From contig NC_088775.1 of the NCBI RefSeq assembly GCF_954871325.1, forward strand, positions 2,527,473 through 2,591,472: DNA of 64,000 bases, read 5' to 3'. This stretch comes from Gordionus sp. m RMFG-2023 (Eukaryota; Nematomorpha; Gordioida; Chordodea; Parachordodidae). The stretch's first letter is position 1. Each line of letters starts with the position of its first letter. A program made the translations under genes and the position numbers. Under the pieces are notes generated by a model that was not told the origin of the DNA, searched no databases, and worked only from the letters and a program-made list of their open reading frames with translations. Shown here one piece after another: positions 1 to 12,100 of this stretch.

Positions 1-255
1 TGCACAATTTTGAATACCCATTTCTATCCAAAACATTGAGTCTTATTCTTCAAATTTACCTCAATTTATTGAATCGTATACTAGTGACGATCAAATGGTA
101 CATTTAAAATATTAATACATAAATTTGGTGCGGTAATGGTAAATTGTTATATACCGTTATTATATTCTATTCTATTCTATCCTATTTCATTCTATTCTAT
201 TCTATTCTAATCTACACTATTTTTTTTTCTTCGCAATCAATAAAAACAAACAAAG

Positions 256-454
256 AAAAACGATTACGGGAAGGCCGTAACCCCTGGAAACAAGCTTATT
301 TCAACCAAAAAATAATAATTCCTTACACGGTTCAAGAATTGCGGGTCACCCTAACGCAACTCAATATATTAGATAATCGAAATCCCAAATCCGGGCTTAT
401 CGTATATGAAGAACGGGTGAGAAATCCTAATTAAAAATCATTTTCCATATATTA

Positions 455-522
<68 letters not shown>

Positions 523-1363
523 TTCTAAACAAACGAGATAATTTGGCTCCATTTTTTCTTAACCGGATGATATAAAGAAAGGGAAGGGTTAAATTTTCGG
601 GAGCGGTTATATCCCAAAATTTTTTTTTCTAGCAGTTTCGACATCCGCATATGTGGTCCAATAATTTATTTACGATTAAATAGGCGCGCTTACTATTTAG
701 CGATGCGTATTCGCTCCATTTGGCCCCATTTTTTAAAAAACAGCTGACTCAATATTTTATCCAGAAAATAATATTACGCAAGCGAGCCTGAAGAATTTGG
801 CTCATAGATGGGACCAAAGGTTTGGATATCTATTAGCGAAATCTTGAGGTTTTCGAGATATTTGTTACTAACCGTTTTTAGAAATTTTGTATCAATCTGA
901 ACCCCGGGTCTGAACTTCGGGTATGTGCTCCGGGTTCGCGCTCAGAGCCGGTCTGAGCACCAAGTTGGGTCATAAATTTTACGACCAAGCAAATTAATAA
1001 GCACTACATATTACTACTATACCTATTTCACGCGAAAAAAAAATATACATATAAAAGGACATCACTAAAATGTTCGAGCAATTTCTCAAACTTTACCTCA
1101 AATACTATTACGAAATCTACTACGACTTCGATTACAGATACGAATACGATATAGACTTCGACTATTGGGCACGATTTTCTAGGGTTAACGAGCACGTGTG
1201 GCCTAAGGTCGATTACAGCGCTGAGGTCTTTGAGGTTCCCAGGAAAATTTCCTCCGAAAAACTCAAGAAGAAGGATGAGGCACGGAGAAAGGGCAGCAAA
1301 TACATGAATATGGGTGACGATTACGAGTTGAAGGGTTCGTTAAATTCCGATTTTTCGCTTTGA
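256..1363 (+). CDS. 3' end of a tandem paralogue of the lectin/EB receptor gene (last two coding exons)
   Basis: Two exons are visible: 256-416 (161 nt, enters in phase 1, leaves in phase 0 at CGG|GTGAG) and 1058-1363 (acceptor AAAAG, ends TGA). Both match the last two exons of the complete gene at 6159-14973: the first has exactly the same length and phase and shares IPYTVQELRVTLT, the second shares KLYLKYYYEIYYDFDY and DIDFDYWARF. Together they encode a cytoplasmic tail of about 155 residues that is rich in Tyr, Asp and Phe. The membrane-helix exon and the extracellular part must lie left of the window. The 641-bp intron holds a TTTC microsatellite and repeat-family debris. I do not recognise the tail family. 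The relation to the neighbour is certain, its function is not. Confidence 0.75.
456..521 (+). repeat. TTTC microsatellite
   Basis: About sixteen near-perfect TTTC units in the intron between the two exons of the partial receptor gene. Confidence 0.95.
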
Positions 1364-4300
1364 TAGTTATTAATAAGCCACGTTATTGTCACGTGTTTTT
1401 TTAATTGACGTCTCCATTTATAAAATATATTTTTTTTATATATGTAACATAATCTAATATATATTTATTTTTTTCTTCTAATAATTTTTTGTGTGTATTA
1501 TTATATGCTATCTTTTTTTAAAAAATAAATTGATATTAAAAAATTGGAAGATTTATTTTGATTTTTAGAAGAAACCATTAAAATGAGCAGTGCTTAAAGA
1601 GGATGAAAAATTAAAAATTAAAGCTAAAAAATATGTATATTAAAAAATAGGGTTAATGCAATGACATATAATAATACCTAGACTGACGATTCATTCATCA
1701 AGAAGTGTACATCAATGAAAAACAGCTGGAAACGCCATTTTAGTTACCCATTTCTTTTTTAAAATAACATATTTTCAAATTAACATTAACCTGGAATCAT
1801 AAAATTAGGATAATATATATTTGTTGTATAAAAATTAGATTTAGTAGTTTTTAGGCATGAGAATTATCCTTTTTTTGTTCTACAGATAGACATTGTACTT
1901 TCTAATGCTTATAACAAAAAATTCTAGTCTGGGTACGAGTAGAGTTATTACAACTTAAATATAAGTAATATGGCTTAAATCCTATGTTAAAATGTATAGT
2001 AATTTTTTTCAAATTTTATAAAATGGAAAGAGTTTAGACATAAAAAAATAGGTGGGTCATTGATGATCTCTGGGTCAGGCCTAATATGTTAAAAAAAAGG
2101 TTTGGACCGTGTCATGCTTAAATTTATAAATAAAATTAATATATTTTAATATTTTTGTAGGGAAATATGTAGCTAATATTTTTATTTTTATTTGTTATCT
2201 AAAGTATATCATAAACTTTAATTTTTTTGTTCAGTGTTATGTAAAACTCTATTGAAAATATCATATTTAATAATTTCTAATATAATTACCTTAATCCTAA
2301 CTTTATTTATCTTATTAACTTTTACTTTAACTTATTAACTTGTAATATAAATAACATAAAACATCTCATGTTAAAAAAAATATCAAATTACAAACTAAAA
2401 ATTAATACAAAATAAACAATTTAAAAATGTTATATTTTAAATTTGCGAACAACAATTTTAATATAATTCCAAATGTCATACGTAGAGTTTAAAATTATAA
2501 TACTGGGGAGGATAATAATTTTGATTATTTATTTATTTACTCTAATTAGCTGTCTTAGATAGTCAAAAAATTAATAATTAAAATATTTAGTATCATGGAA
2601 AATGTTTCAGAGGTCAGCAATCCATATTAATATTTATAATATTTAAAAAAACTTACAGGTAAAGTGTAATATTGATTATAGAACATAAATATTATTATGT
2701 CAAATATTTTATATCTACTACCTCAATGTGAATAAGTTGTTTAATGAAGTTTAAATCGACAGAACGACGGGGGTTCTGATATTTAAATAAAATCTTCAAG
2801 ATTTTTAGGTAATTGCCCTCATAAAGTTGTGACAATGTGCGTAAAAATGATATATTAAACAACCGTTATGTAATTTAAAATCATCTTTCTTGAATAATAT
2901 AAAAAAAATTATATTATTATTATTTATATTAAATTAATATGTACGCATTCATATTTATAAAAACTTTCAAACTTGATCGATAAAAATATATTTAGCAAGC
3001 AATTAGAAGAAAAAATAGATACATCTGAGATATAATATCAAAATATTCTAAATATCACAAGAGAATACATATTTATTTCCCATTATTCCCACAACCTAAA
3101 CAATCTTTGGGAATGGTGCATTATCCTCTTTCATAGAAGATTCGTGAACTTACTGATGAATCTTGCGTAGGCTTTTTCTTAAAACAAAGACTCGCCATAG
3201 CTATTCACTGGGTTAATTATACATTAGCTTCATAAGCAGCCTCATCCCACAAGATGATTAGTTCTAAATAACATTAAAATATTCTTTTTTTTCTTTTCTT
3301 TTATAAAATATATATATGTATATTTAAAATTTGCATTTATAAATTAATAATATTATATAAAAATAGAATAAATTTGTATAAAAATCATATAATAAATACT
3401 TTTAAATGAGGGGAGGCTGGAGTTAAATGGCAGATTTATTTTTTAGTTGAGCATAAATTACATTTTATAACTTTCATCATATTATTTTATTATACTGGTG
3501 ATTTCTAATAAAAAAAAATTTACTATCTAAGATGGTTATATTACATTTTAGAAGAGAATGTTGTAAGATTTCTTTTAAAAATTAATATAAGCAATAATAT
3601 CTTAATAAAAAAAACAGCCAAATAATCTATATTTTCTTCTTTCCCTTTTTTCCTGTGAAAATATATATTTATAAATGTAAATAGCTTAGTATAAAAAAAA
3701 GGTGAACAGAAATTAAATATTTTATAAGTAATTAAAATTGATTTACAAATTCAAATTTTATCAAATAGGAAGTTATATTAAATAATTGAAAATCGTCTAT
3801 GAAATTTTAAAAAAAAGTTCTTATAATAATAGTTTAGTTATACTTTTTATTTTTTTAGTATATTTAAAATATGAATACTAAATACTTACTAAAATATTTC
3901 TATTTAAACTAAAATACAAATACAAAAAAAAAGTATCTGTATTTTGTATCTTAAATATAAATATTCGCTTTACTTCCCAACCCTGATTGACACGCTACGC
4001 GTTTATCAATCTTATTTTTAATATATTTTTCTTTCTTTCTTTCTTTCTTTCTTTTCTTTAGCTTTTTTTTTCAAAATTTCCTTTAAATTTATAAAATTTT
4101 GTAAAATATTAGATAAAATAAAAACGTATTTTATTTTAAGGTAAAATAAAACATAAGTCCATTCAGCTCATTCAACCCCGTAAAAAAATTTTTAAATTTA
4201 CCCGCCCGTTAGCCTAATGTTTAAAATCTATTTTTCGCGTATTGCATACCTATTAAACCTCGAAAGCCATACCATTTTCGTGTCTGCCCGATCTCAACAA

Positions 4301-4937
4301 AACACGGATATGAACTTTTTCGCATTTTATTTGTATCTAAATTATATTTAAAATATTTAGCGTTGTTTAACAATACTAAGCTGAAGTGTAATATTTTTTT
4401 TAAAAAAAATATGCCTTCCGTTTCTCGCCAGATGCAATATTCTACTTTGTTCAAAGTTTCTAGGAACCTGTCTATGAAATCGCTTTCAAAAATAAAAATA
4501 AAAAACTTGTTTGGAAATGGTATCAACGTTATAATCACAGCATAGAAATAAAATTTTATTTTAGAAACGATTAAGGTATTCTCATTTCATGTATTAGAAT
4601 TGTACCACTTTGGGCCAGTCCTAAAAATGGCATGGCACAACCAAGATTTTGATCCTAAAAAAATTTGTCGCAACAATTTTGCTAAGCAAGAAATTGAATT
4701 TGTCAAAATTAGGTGATATAACCGGCGGATGATTTAGAAGCTATTAGTTATCACTTGAACGATTGGATAACTGCTTTTATTTTTTTGCTTGGATTACAAT
4801 TCGCAAACACGATGGAGCGTTATTTAGCGATATTATCACGAGTTCTCGTTTATGATAATAGCGATGATGGCGCGAGACGCAATTTATAGTCGCGGTAAAC
4901 GATAGCGCATGCGCCATAACATCAACCATTTTATGAG
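1364..4937. other. Intergenic, AT-rich, no gene seen
   Basis: Very AT-rich DNA between the partial receptor gene and the hAT element. It holds a short TTTC run near 4030 and scattered short open frames without conserved features. Nothing in it supports a gene. Confidence 0.6.
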
Positions 4938-5548
4938 CAGGGACCCGGAGTTAACCGTAACGAACCGTTAAACCATTATAAACCGTTATAAATATCTGAA
5001 CCAAAACCGTAGCATCGATATAATTATTTTTTGAAGGAGTAAAAAGAACCTTTATAAAAAACCGTTAAACCGTTAAACCGGTTCAAACCGGCTCAATTTT
5101 TATGTTTTAGAAGTGGCACGAATTTGAATATCCGGAATTGTATAAAGTTGCTCTTATAATACTGGCGGTTCCCGCAACACGAGTTTCTGTAGAAAGGGCT
5201 TTTTCGGGAGCTAAAATTTGTGTTATCGTCACAACGAACAAAGAGGAATCCATTTATATTAGAAAATATATTATACTTATACGTTCAAATAATATTTTTT
5301 AAAAATGAGTTATTTTGAAATCTTATATAATTAATAGATGCTTATAATAAAAAATAAATTGGAAGATGGTGTTGCTTCAATAAAATAAAAATTTCTAACC
5401 GTAATGAACCTTTATAAACCTTTATAATTAGGTGAACTAAACCGAACCTTTATAAAGTTCTTCTTAAAAACCGTAACCGAAACGTAACCATTATACATAC
5501 TGAACGGCAACCAAACTGAACCGTTATAACTAACGGTTCGGGTCCCTG
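4938..5548 (+). mobile_element. Internally deleted hAT transposon with 8-bp target duplication
   Basis: The ends are CAGGGACCCGGAGTTAACCG and, inverted, CAGGGACCCGAACCGTTAG. Directly outside both ends lies the perfect 8-bp duplication TTTATGAG (4930-4937 and 5549-5556), the hAT hallmark. Inside, about 5110-5299 on the plus strand encodes the C-terminal dimerisation segment of a hAT transposase (EYPELYKVALIILAVPATRV then SVERAFSGAK). The rest of the transposase is missing. AACCGTTATAAA-type subterminal motifs repeat at both ends. The element lies between the two receptor genes. Confidence 0.85.
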
Positions 5549-6158
5549 TTTATGAGTCCTGTCATTATGTTTTTTTTTCTTGGTTGTTGTTGTAGCTGTT
5601 GAAAAAAAGAAGAAATAAATTGAATATAATACATCAAATGTCAGTTATTTTCTGACAGGGGAATTGGTCTTTCCTGGTGGAGGGGAAGAAAACGAAATCA
5701 TCACATGGGTTATCGTTAAAGAAAAGTCTTTTGTTGGAGATTTGGACTGAAGATATTGGATTAATTGGAGATGTCAGCTGGGAGGAACAAAGAATGGACC
5801 TGTTGGGAATGAAGAATATATGAAGCTGGATAATTATTATTTATAATCTTTATATTTTTTTTTAATGAATAGATAAATATAATTATGAATAAATATGGAT
5901 CTTTTTAGTTGTATTATAATAAACGAGGCCAAACTTTCATATTTCTATCATTATCATCAATATTATCATTACTTTTTTTTTGTTTCTATTTCTAGAAAAA
6001 GTCATAAATTATAATAAATGTAAATTTTTCTAAACTTTATTTAGGGAATTTATTTCATATATAAAGATTAAATTATGAATTGAACGTTCTTTTGACCATT
6101 CAATAACGGAAAGATTGATTAAAGCATAAAATTCAGATGAGATTGAATAATTTGTTTT
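5549..6158 (+). other. Upstream region of the receptor gene; one possible unassigned exon
   Basis: After a TTTTCTGACAG acceptor at about 5658 the plus strand is open for about 55 codons (contains WTEDIGLIGDVSWEEQRMD) and ends with a stop near 5821, followed by AT-rich DNA. It could be a last exon of an unseen gene, but no partner exon was found. Confidence 0.25.
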
Positions 6159-9100
6159 ATGGTTCCATCTGCAAGATCATCTTTTTTCTCAGGATTCGTA
6201 TTTTTTATTCTATTATTCTTAAAGAAAGGTTAAAATGGAAAAAAAAAGCGCTAAAAAATATCAAATATTATAATAAAAATTATTATATATTTCTTTCAAT
6301 TTTTTTTTTTTGTTCTGTTTTATATTTTATATTTTATTCATTATTTATCTTTTATTTCATTTTCCATTTATTTCATCTTTGATTATTCAGTGTTGTACCT
6401 CCGTTTATAGTAAACGCGTTATATTCAAGCGGTTGGTGTCTATTTAACAGTATCGCAGCTGATTCTTCGTAGCGTTTATAATTTTTGAAACATGTCGCCA
6501 ACATATGTTTCTCAAATTTTATCATAGCGTTATCATCATAAACGCACCGCTTGAACACGCGTTTTACTAGAGATGAGGCATTAGTCTCAAAATTTTATAT
6601 ATTTCTATCACCCCCCCCCCAAGGAATGCAAGCGTACAATTTCTGTTCTGATTTGTGCTCAACACCTTATCGACACTACAACATCTGTTATCACATAGGT
6701 CCTAAAATGAGTTTCAGCAGATCCATAAATTATTGCAAGTTTTTACACGGCAACTTGTACAGATTCGATGACATTCAAATGAACGTACCTTTTTAGATTT
6801 TATTTTTTTTATATTTGGAGGGCGGATGGGGGGGGGGGGAAGGGGTTGACCAAATTTATTTTTACAATCTCATTTCCGGCATGAATGGAATTGGGATAAA
6901 AAGATTTTGCTTCCATATATCTTTCGCAGTGCAGTTACGTAGTCCCTTAGATGGTAAGAAGAAAGAAGTAATATTGGAATCCTCAACGAGGAATGAATAT
7001 AGCCTTTAAGAATGCCGATTTATTTTGCACAAAAAAGATTGTATGCTAGTTCGACTTATATAAGGGGCTAAAAATTATTTTATTAATTTATTCCCCGGGG
7101 TGGGGAAGGGGAATGAATCCAAACATGTTGCCTTTAAAAAAATTTCTAAGATTGTTAGGAATATTGGGTCGGTGCCGAAACACGGGATTCAGAATTTCAA
7201 TAAAAAAATGGTGAATTCTTTGAAAAATCAACATGAGTTTTAACCTCAAATCACTCGGATAATATTTTATTAATAACGACTTATATATTCGAAAATTTTT
7301 TAGAAAAATAAGCATTTTTATTTTAAAAAAAAAAGAAAAAATATTGATAACCCAAAATAATTTTTATAAAAATCTATAATGTTTCTTGGAATTAATGTTA
7401 AATTTCCCATTTTTACGAGTATATTTTTAGATTATTTTTTTTAAATTTTATTGCAACTTTTTAGTTTAAACAGGATATCTTAATTTAGATTTGGTCATCA
7501 TGCAACTTACTCACTTAACTACCTCAATAACGAATCAGTTAAGTTATTAAAGTAAGAAATTAAATGAATATATCTTAAGAGAAGTAAATTTTAAGCGATA
7601 GTATAATAAAACTTTTCAATGTTAATGCCAATTTTACCATTACAAAAATGGATAAGCAATTTTTTTTAACCTTGCCCTTCCCTTCTCCAAAATATAATCA
7701 TTTATTTTTATCCACCCATCCAATATTTCAGCTATATATATTCAACGTGCCAGATGATAATCTTTGGGTGGGTCTCGAAAAAGGCTACGAAAATAACTCC
7801 GCTGTCCTCATAGACTTGAAAGGAAAATTCGTGACGCGTGGTTTAAGCGATAATATTTCAAATTATTTCGTGTATTACGGTAGGTTAATGTAAGTTCAGA
7901 AAGAAAAAAAAAATTTATATATATATATAATTCGAATACCAAAATTATCTGTATTTCTATTGGCTATCGTTTATAAAAATAAAACAAATACTCGGCTTTT
8001 TCTGTTTGATTTAAACGAATAGAAAAAATCACGTGATTCTAGGCTCTAATTTTTCTGTAGATATTTGATGCATAATTAGTTAAGCACATCCCCTACTAGC
8101 AACATTTACCTTTCTACTTTTTTTTTTGAAAAAAAAAAGTGAATATTTCGCCAAAAATTAAAAAAAAATTAATTTTTAAATTAAAATTGTCAAAAGGAAA
8201 TGGATCGACGCCACAGATCCCGAAACGAAATGTGTCGTCAAAAAGGGAGACGCGCTCTACAGTTCCCGCTGTGATTTAGGCCACCCCTTCTGCCTCAAGT
8301 CAATATGCAGTTATAAAAAATTTTAAAAAAAGATAATTCAGTATTAAAATGATTAATCTCGGTTATACCCCTACCCTCAAATCCTGTTAGCAGTATAGTT
8401 CCATGAAATGCATTCCAATATGTTTGGAAACCCTATAAATTTTAGACAATTTAGCCATGAACTCTAGAAGAACTTTATAAAATTTATTCGATTTTACATA
8501 AAAAAATTTATATATATATAAATTATAAATGATTCAATGCTTAGCAGAATTGTCTTTAAATTTATGGTATTCCAAACATATGGAATGTATTTTCGGTAAA
8601 ATTAGATTTTTAAATTATAGCGCGTTACCGGAAAAAAACACATTGACACTATCATAGTAATATAAAGAGATAAGAGAGAGAATAAGGGATTCAACGTAAA
8701 TATAAGGAACAATGGGGTGCCAAATATATTTGACATTCGAACTATCTAATTTTGGAGTGACATTTGTCTCTACATTGTTATTTCTCGCTTCTTTTTTTAT
8801 TGGGCAGTTAAGTGGATTAGTTTAGAAAAACCCAAACAACTTATTACAGGACATCGCGTAATCTTAATAAAAAATTTTTTAAAAAAATATGAGGAATAGA
8901 TGGAAAAATGTTAGACTGGTTTCTATTTATATAAAATGGTGAACAAAGCATTTTACGGTGCCCCAAACAAAATAACATATTTTTTTAAAGATATTAAGGC
9001 TGGCAGTTCCTGTAAATTCGATGCTGAATGCTTATCAGAGCTATGCCACAATCGTACTTGTAACTGCAAAGGATCTTTGAAAAATGTTAATGGGCTGTGT

Positions 9101-12100
9101 TTGCTGGGTAAGAGAAATACAAAATAATTATTTAAATATATATTGTTTTTCGAAATTGGATAGAGATTATTACATTCTAGTGTCCCGCCATCGAATGGAT
9201 AGGTCCGCCGTTCGGACAAACATTCTCTTGTGTTCCGTCTGGGCGGAACCTATAAAAAATTTATTCAGGTCGGACCGGATTTATCCCTCATAAAAAATTC
9301 AAAAAAATTTTTTTATTTGCTCACATAGTCTACATGATAGGGACCAGCCTACCCCAACCCCTTAAAGCTTATTATCTGCCCCACCAAAATATAGAAAGAA
9401 ATAAGATTTTTATCAAAATTACTCAATGACTACGATTGTATCGTACGCAATACACTGATTTGGTCGACGTTTAACAATCCGGGATTTTTGAAAGAAAAAG
9501 GGATAACCGGATTGGTTAGGATAAAAAAAAAATTTCTACCTTTTTTTCACGGGTCGGGTCTGATCTGAAAAAAAGTATTAGGTCCAATTGTAAGGGTTCT
9601 ATATAATTTTATCGACCCAATATCCAAAATATTATAATTTCCATAAGGCGGGTGGTATATATCATTAAATTATTTTTTCTGGTATCTCCTCCCTATATCT
9701 CCTGGCATCTTTAATCCGTAAATACTCTTAATTATCATATATGTATTTAAAGGAACTATCTGCCTGAATTAATGTTGTTAAAAGGCTCGTTTTGAGCCCC
9801 TGTTTTTTAAAAAACGGCTAACTCTATGATTCATCCAGAAAAATATTACGCAAGCCTGAAGATTTTAGCTTCTAGAAGGAACAAAGGTTTAGACATAATA
9901 TAGACGAAATCACGAGACTTAGGCAATATTTTTCTGGCTAAAAATATCGAGTTAGACATTTTGAAAAGTCGGGCTTAAAGCCGTTTAACAACATTAGCCT
10001 TAATCTATCGGCAATCTAATTATAATTGCCGGAAGGAAGAAATTTAATGATATACCCCATTTTTGCAAAAAAAAAATTTTAGTTGTTTAAATTTTATTTC
10101 AGTTGTTCATAAGGAAAGCAATTGCCATAATGTATTTTTTTTTATTGCACGATTGTATCATTGATAGTGTCGTTAAACTGCTCGGTTTCTAACCCATTAT
10201 TTTTAGACAAAACTATAAGGCAAAGCCTGGAGTATCTCTCATATAGAAAGATAGAAAGGTTTGGCCATCTATCAACCAAATCTTGAGGATTGCTTAATTA
10301 TTTTTTTGATTTAAAATAATTGGGTCTAACACCTTTAATCTTTTATCATTATGGCTTGTAGAAAATAATAATAATAATAATATTTAACGAAATAAAAAAA
10401 AAAACATTTAAGAACACGAGTGCGAAAAAAATGAGGATTGCCAGCTCGTGATGGACAAAAGTTATTGTCGTAAAAATGAATGCGAATGTATCGGTCCTTT
10501 AATCATGATCAATGGGGAATGCGTCGAAAGTTATGACCATCTTATATCGTTGTTTATTAAATATTCCCTTATTAATATTATTCGTTAGAAAAATCTGTCG
10601 GCCAAAGATGCTTGAATCATAGTGAATGTGTTTATAGACAATGCCAATCGAGATGCCGATGTCCTACTGGGACCTTTCTCCATAATAATACGTGCTCTGA
10701 AGGTCATTTTAATACCCTAATCATTAGGGAGTAATGATAGTGCGCAGCTAGAAGCCGTGGAGTAATTCAAATTCACTAAACAAACCTATAAAATAGGTTT
10801 TAAAATGCAATGGTTCCAAGTGAAATATCACCTCTGGCTCTTGAGTCGCATACCTCACTCGAAAATATTTCATGAAATGAAAATTACTTCGCGTATGGAT
10901 AAACTGCGCACATCGGCTGAGCATTATCATAACTCTTTTTCGCTAATTCTTAATTATTATTATTTATTATCATTATTATTAGGTAGACGTTTAAACCAGT
11001 CGTGTTCGAACAATGGGCAATGTGAAGCCTTCAACGTGCGAAGTACTTGCAATTTTTTAAAAGGAGTCTGCAAATGCAAGGAGCGTCATACCGATTTCAT
11101 CAGGAATAGGTGCGGGTTAGCAAGTGAGGAATCATATGTCATATGTTCACTCTTATTTTTAAATATAAGAGGAACGAAAAGGTTAAGTAATAATTTTCTC
11201 TTGTATTTCCGATTAAATTAGAACAATACGTGCATTGTTTGGTGATGGTCAACATGTATCACAAAAATTGGCGCATGTTCCTTAATATGACTTCTTATGA
11301 AAAGATGTTGATGACTAGAGATTTGGAGTATAAGGTTGAATAGGCTTGATCATATATTCTAGTTAATAAAAAATATTTAACTCTTCCTTCCTTCCTTCCT
11401 TCCTTCCTTCCTTCCTTCCTTCCTTCCTTCCTTCCTTTCTTCTTCTTTCTTCTTTTTTAACCAATTTATTTTTTACATAGATCCATCGCCGATTAAAAAA
11501 AGTATTATCCGTTTTTGATGACCTCTTCGTATTATTTAACAAGTAATATATCTCTTTTATGTAAACAAAAAAGGTCGGTTTTAGGATATTAATAATATTT
11601 TTTTTGAATCACATATTCAAACCTGTTTATTAAATGGAAATGTTCGGTTCCAATTAGTGTTGTTAATCGGCTCGATTTATAAAAACGGCTAGCTCACAAT
11701 TTTAGCCAAAGATTATAGCACCAAGACTCGAGATTTCGTTAATAGATGTCCAAATCTTTTCGCTAACTACGAGCATAATTCTCGGGCCTGCTAATATTTT
11801 TTTGGCGTAAATATTGGGTGAGCCGTTTCACAACACTAGTTCCAAATCATAACAACAACCTCTTTACAATATAAATGGTGATCTATATTAACTAGATATT
11901 TTATGTGATATTTACTTTAGAGGTTAAAGTTCTTTCTTGGTTTTAATTGTTGATATTAAGGTATATTAGATTAAAATCGATTTCACTTTGTTTCGTTATT
12001 GAACAAATTACATTTAATAGAATTTGAACTTGAATAATCATCTTACTTTATCCTTTTAATAATTCCAACATTCATTTTTGTTGTGCGATTGATATTTTGA

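Noticed and set aside
4221-4538. 105-codon minus-strand frame
   Set aside because: No signal peptide, domain, splice context or paralogue; random in AT-rich DNA.
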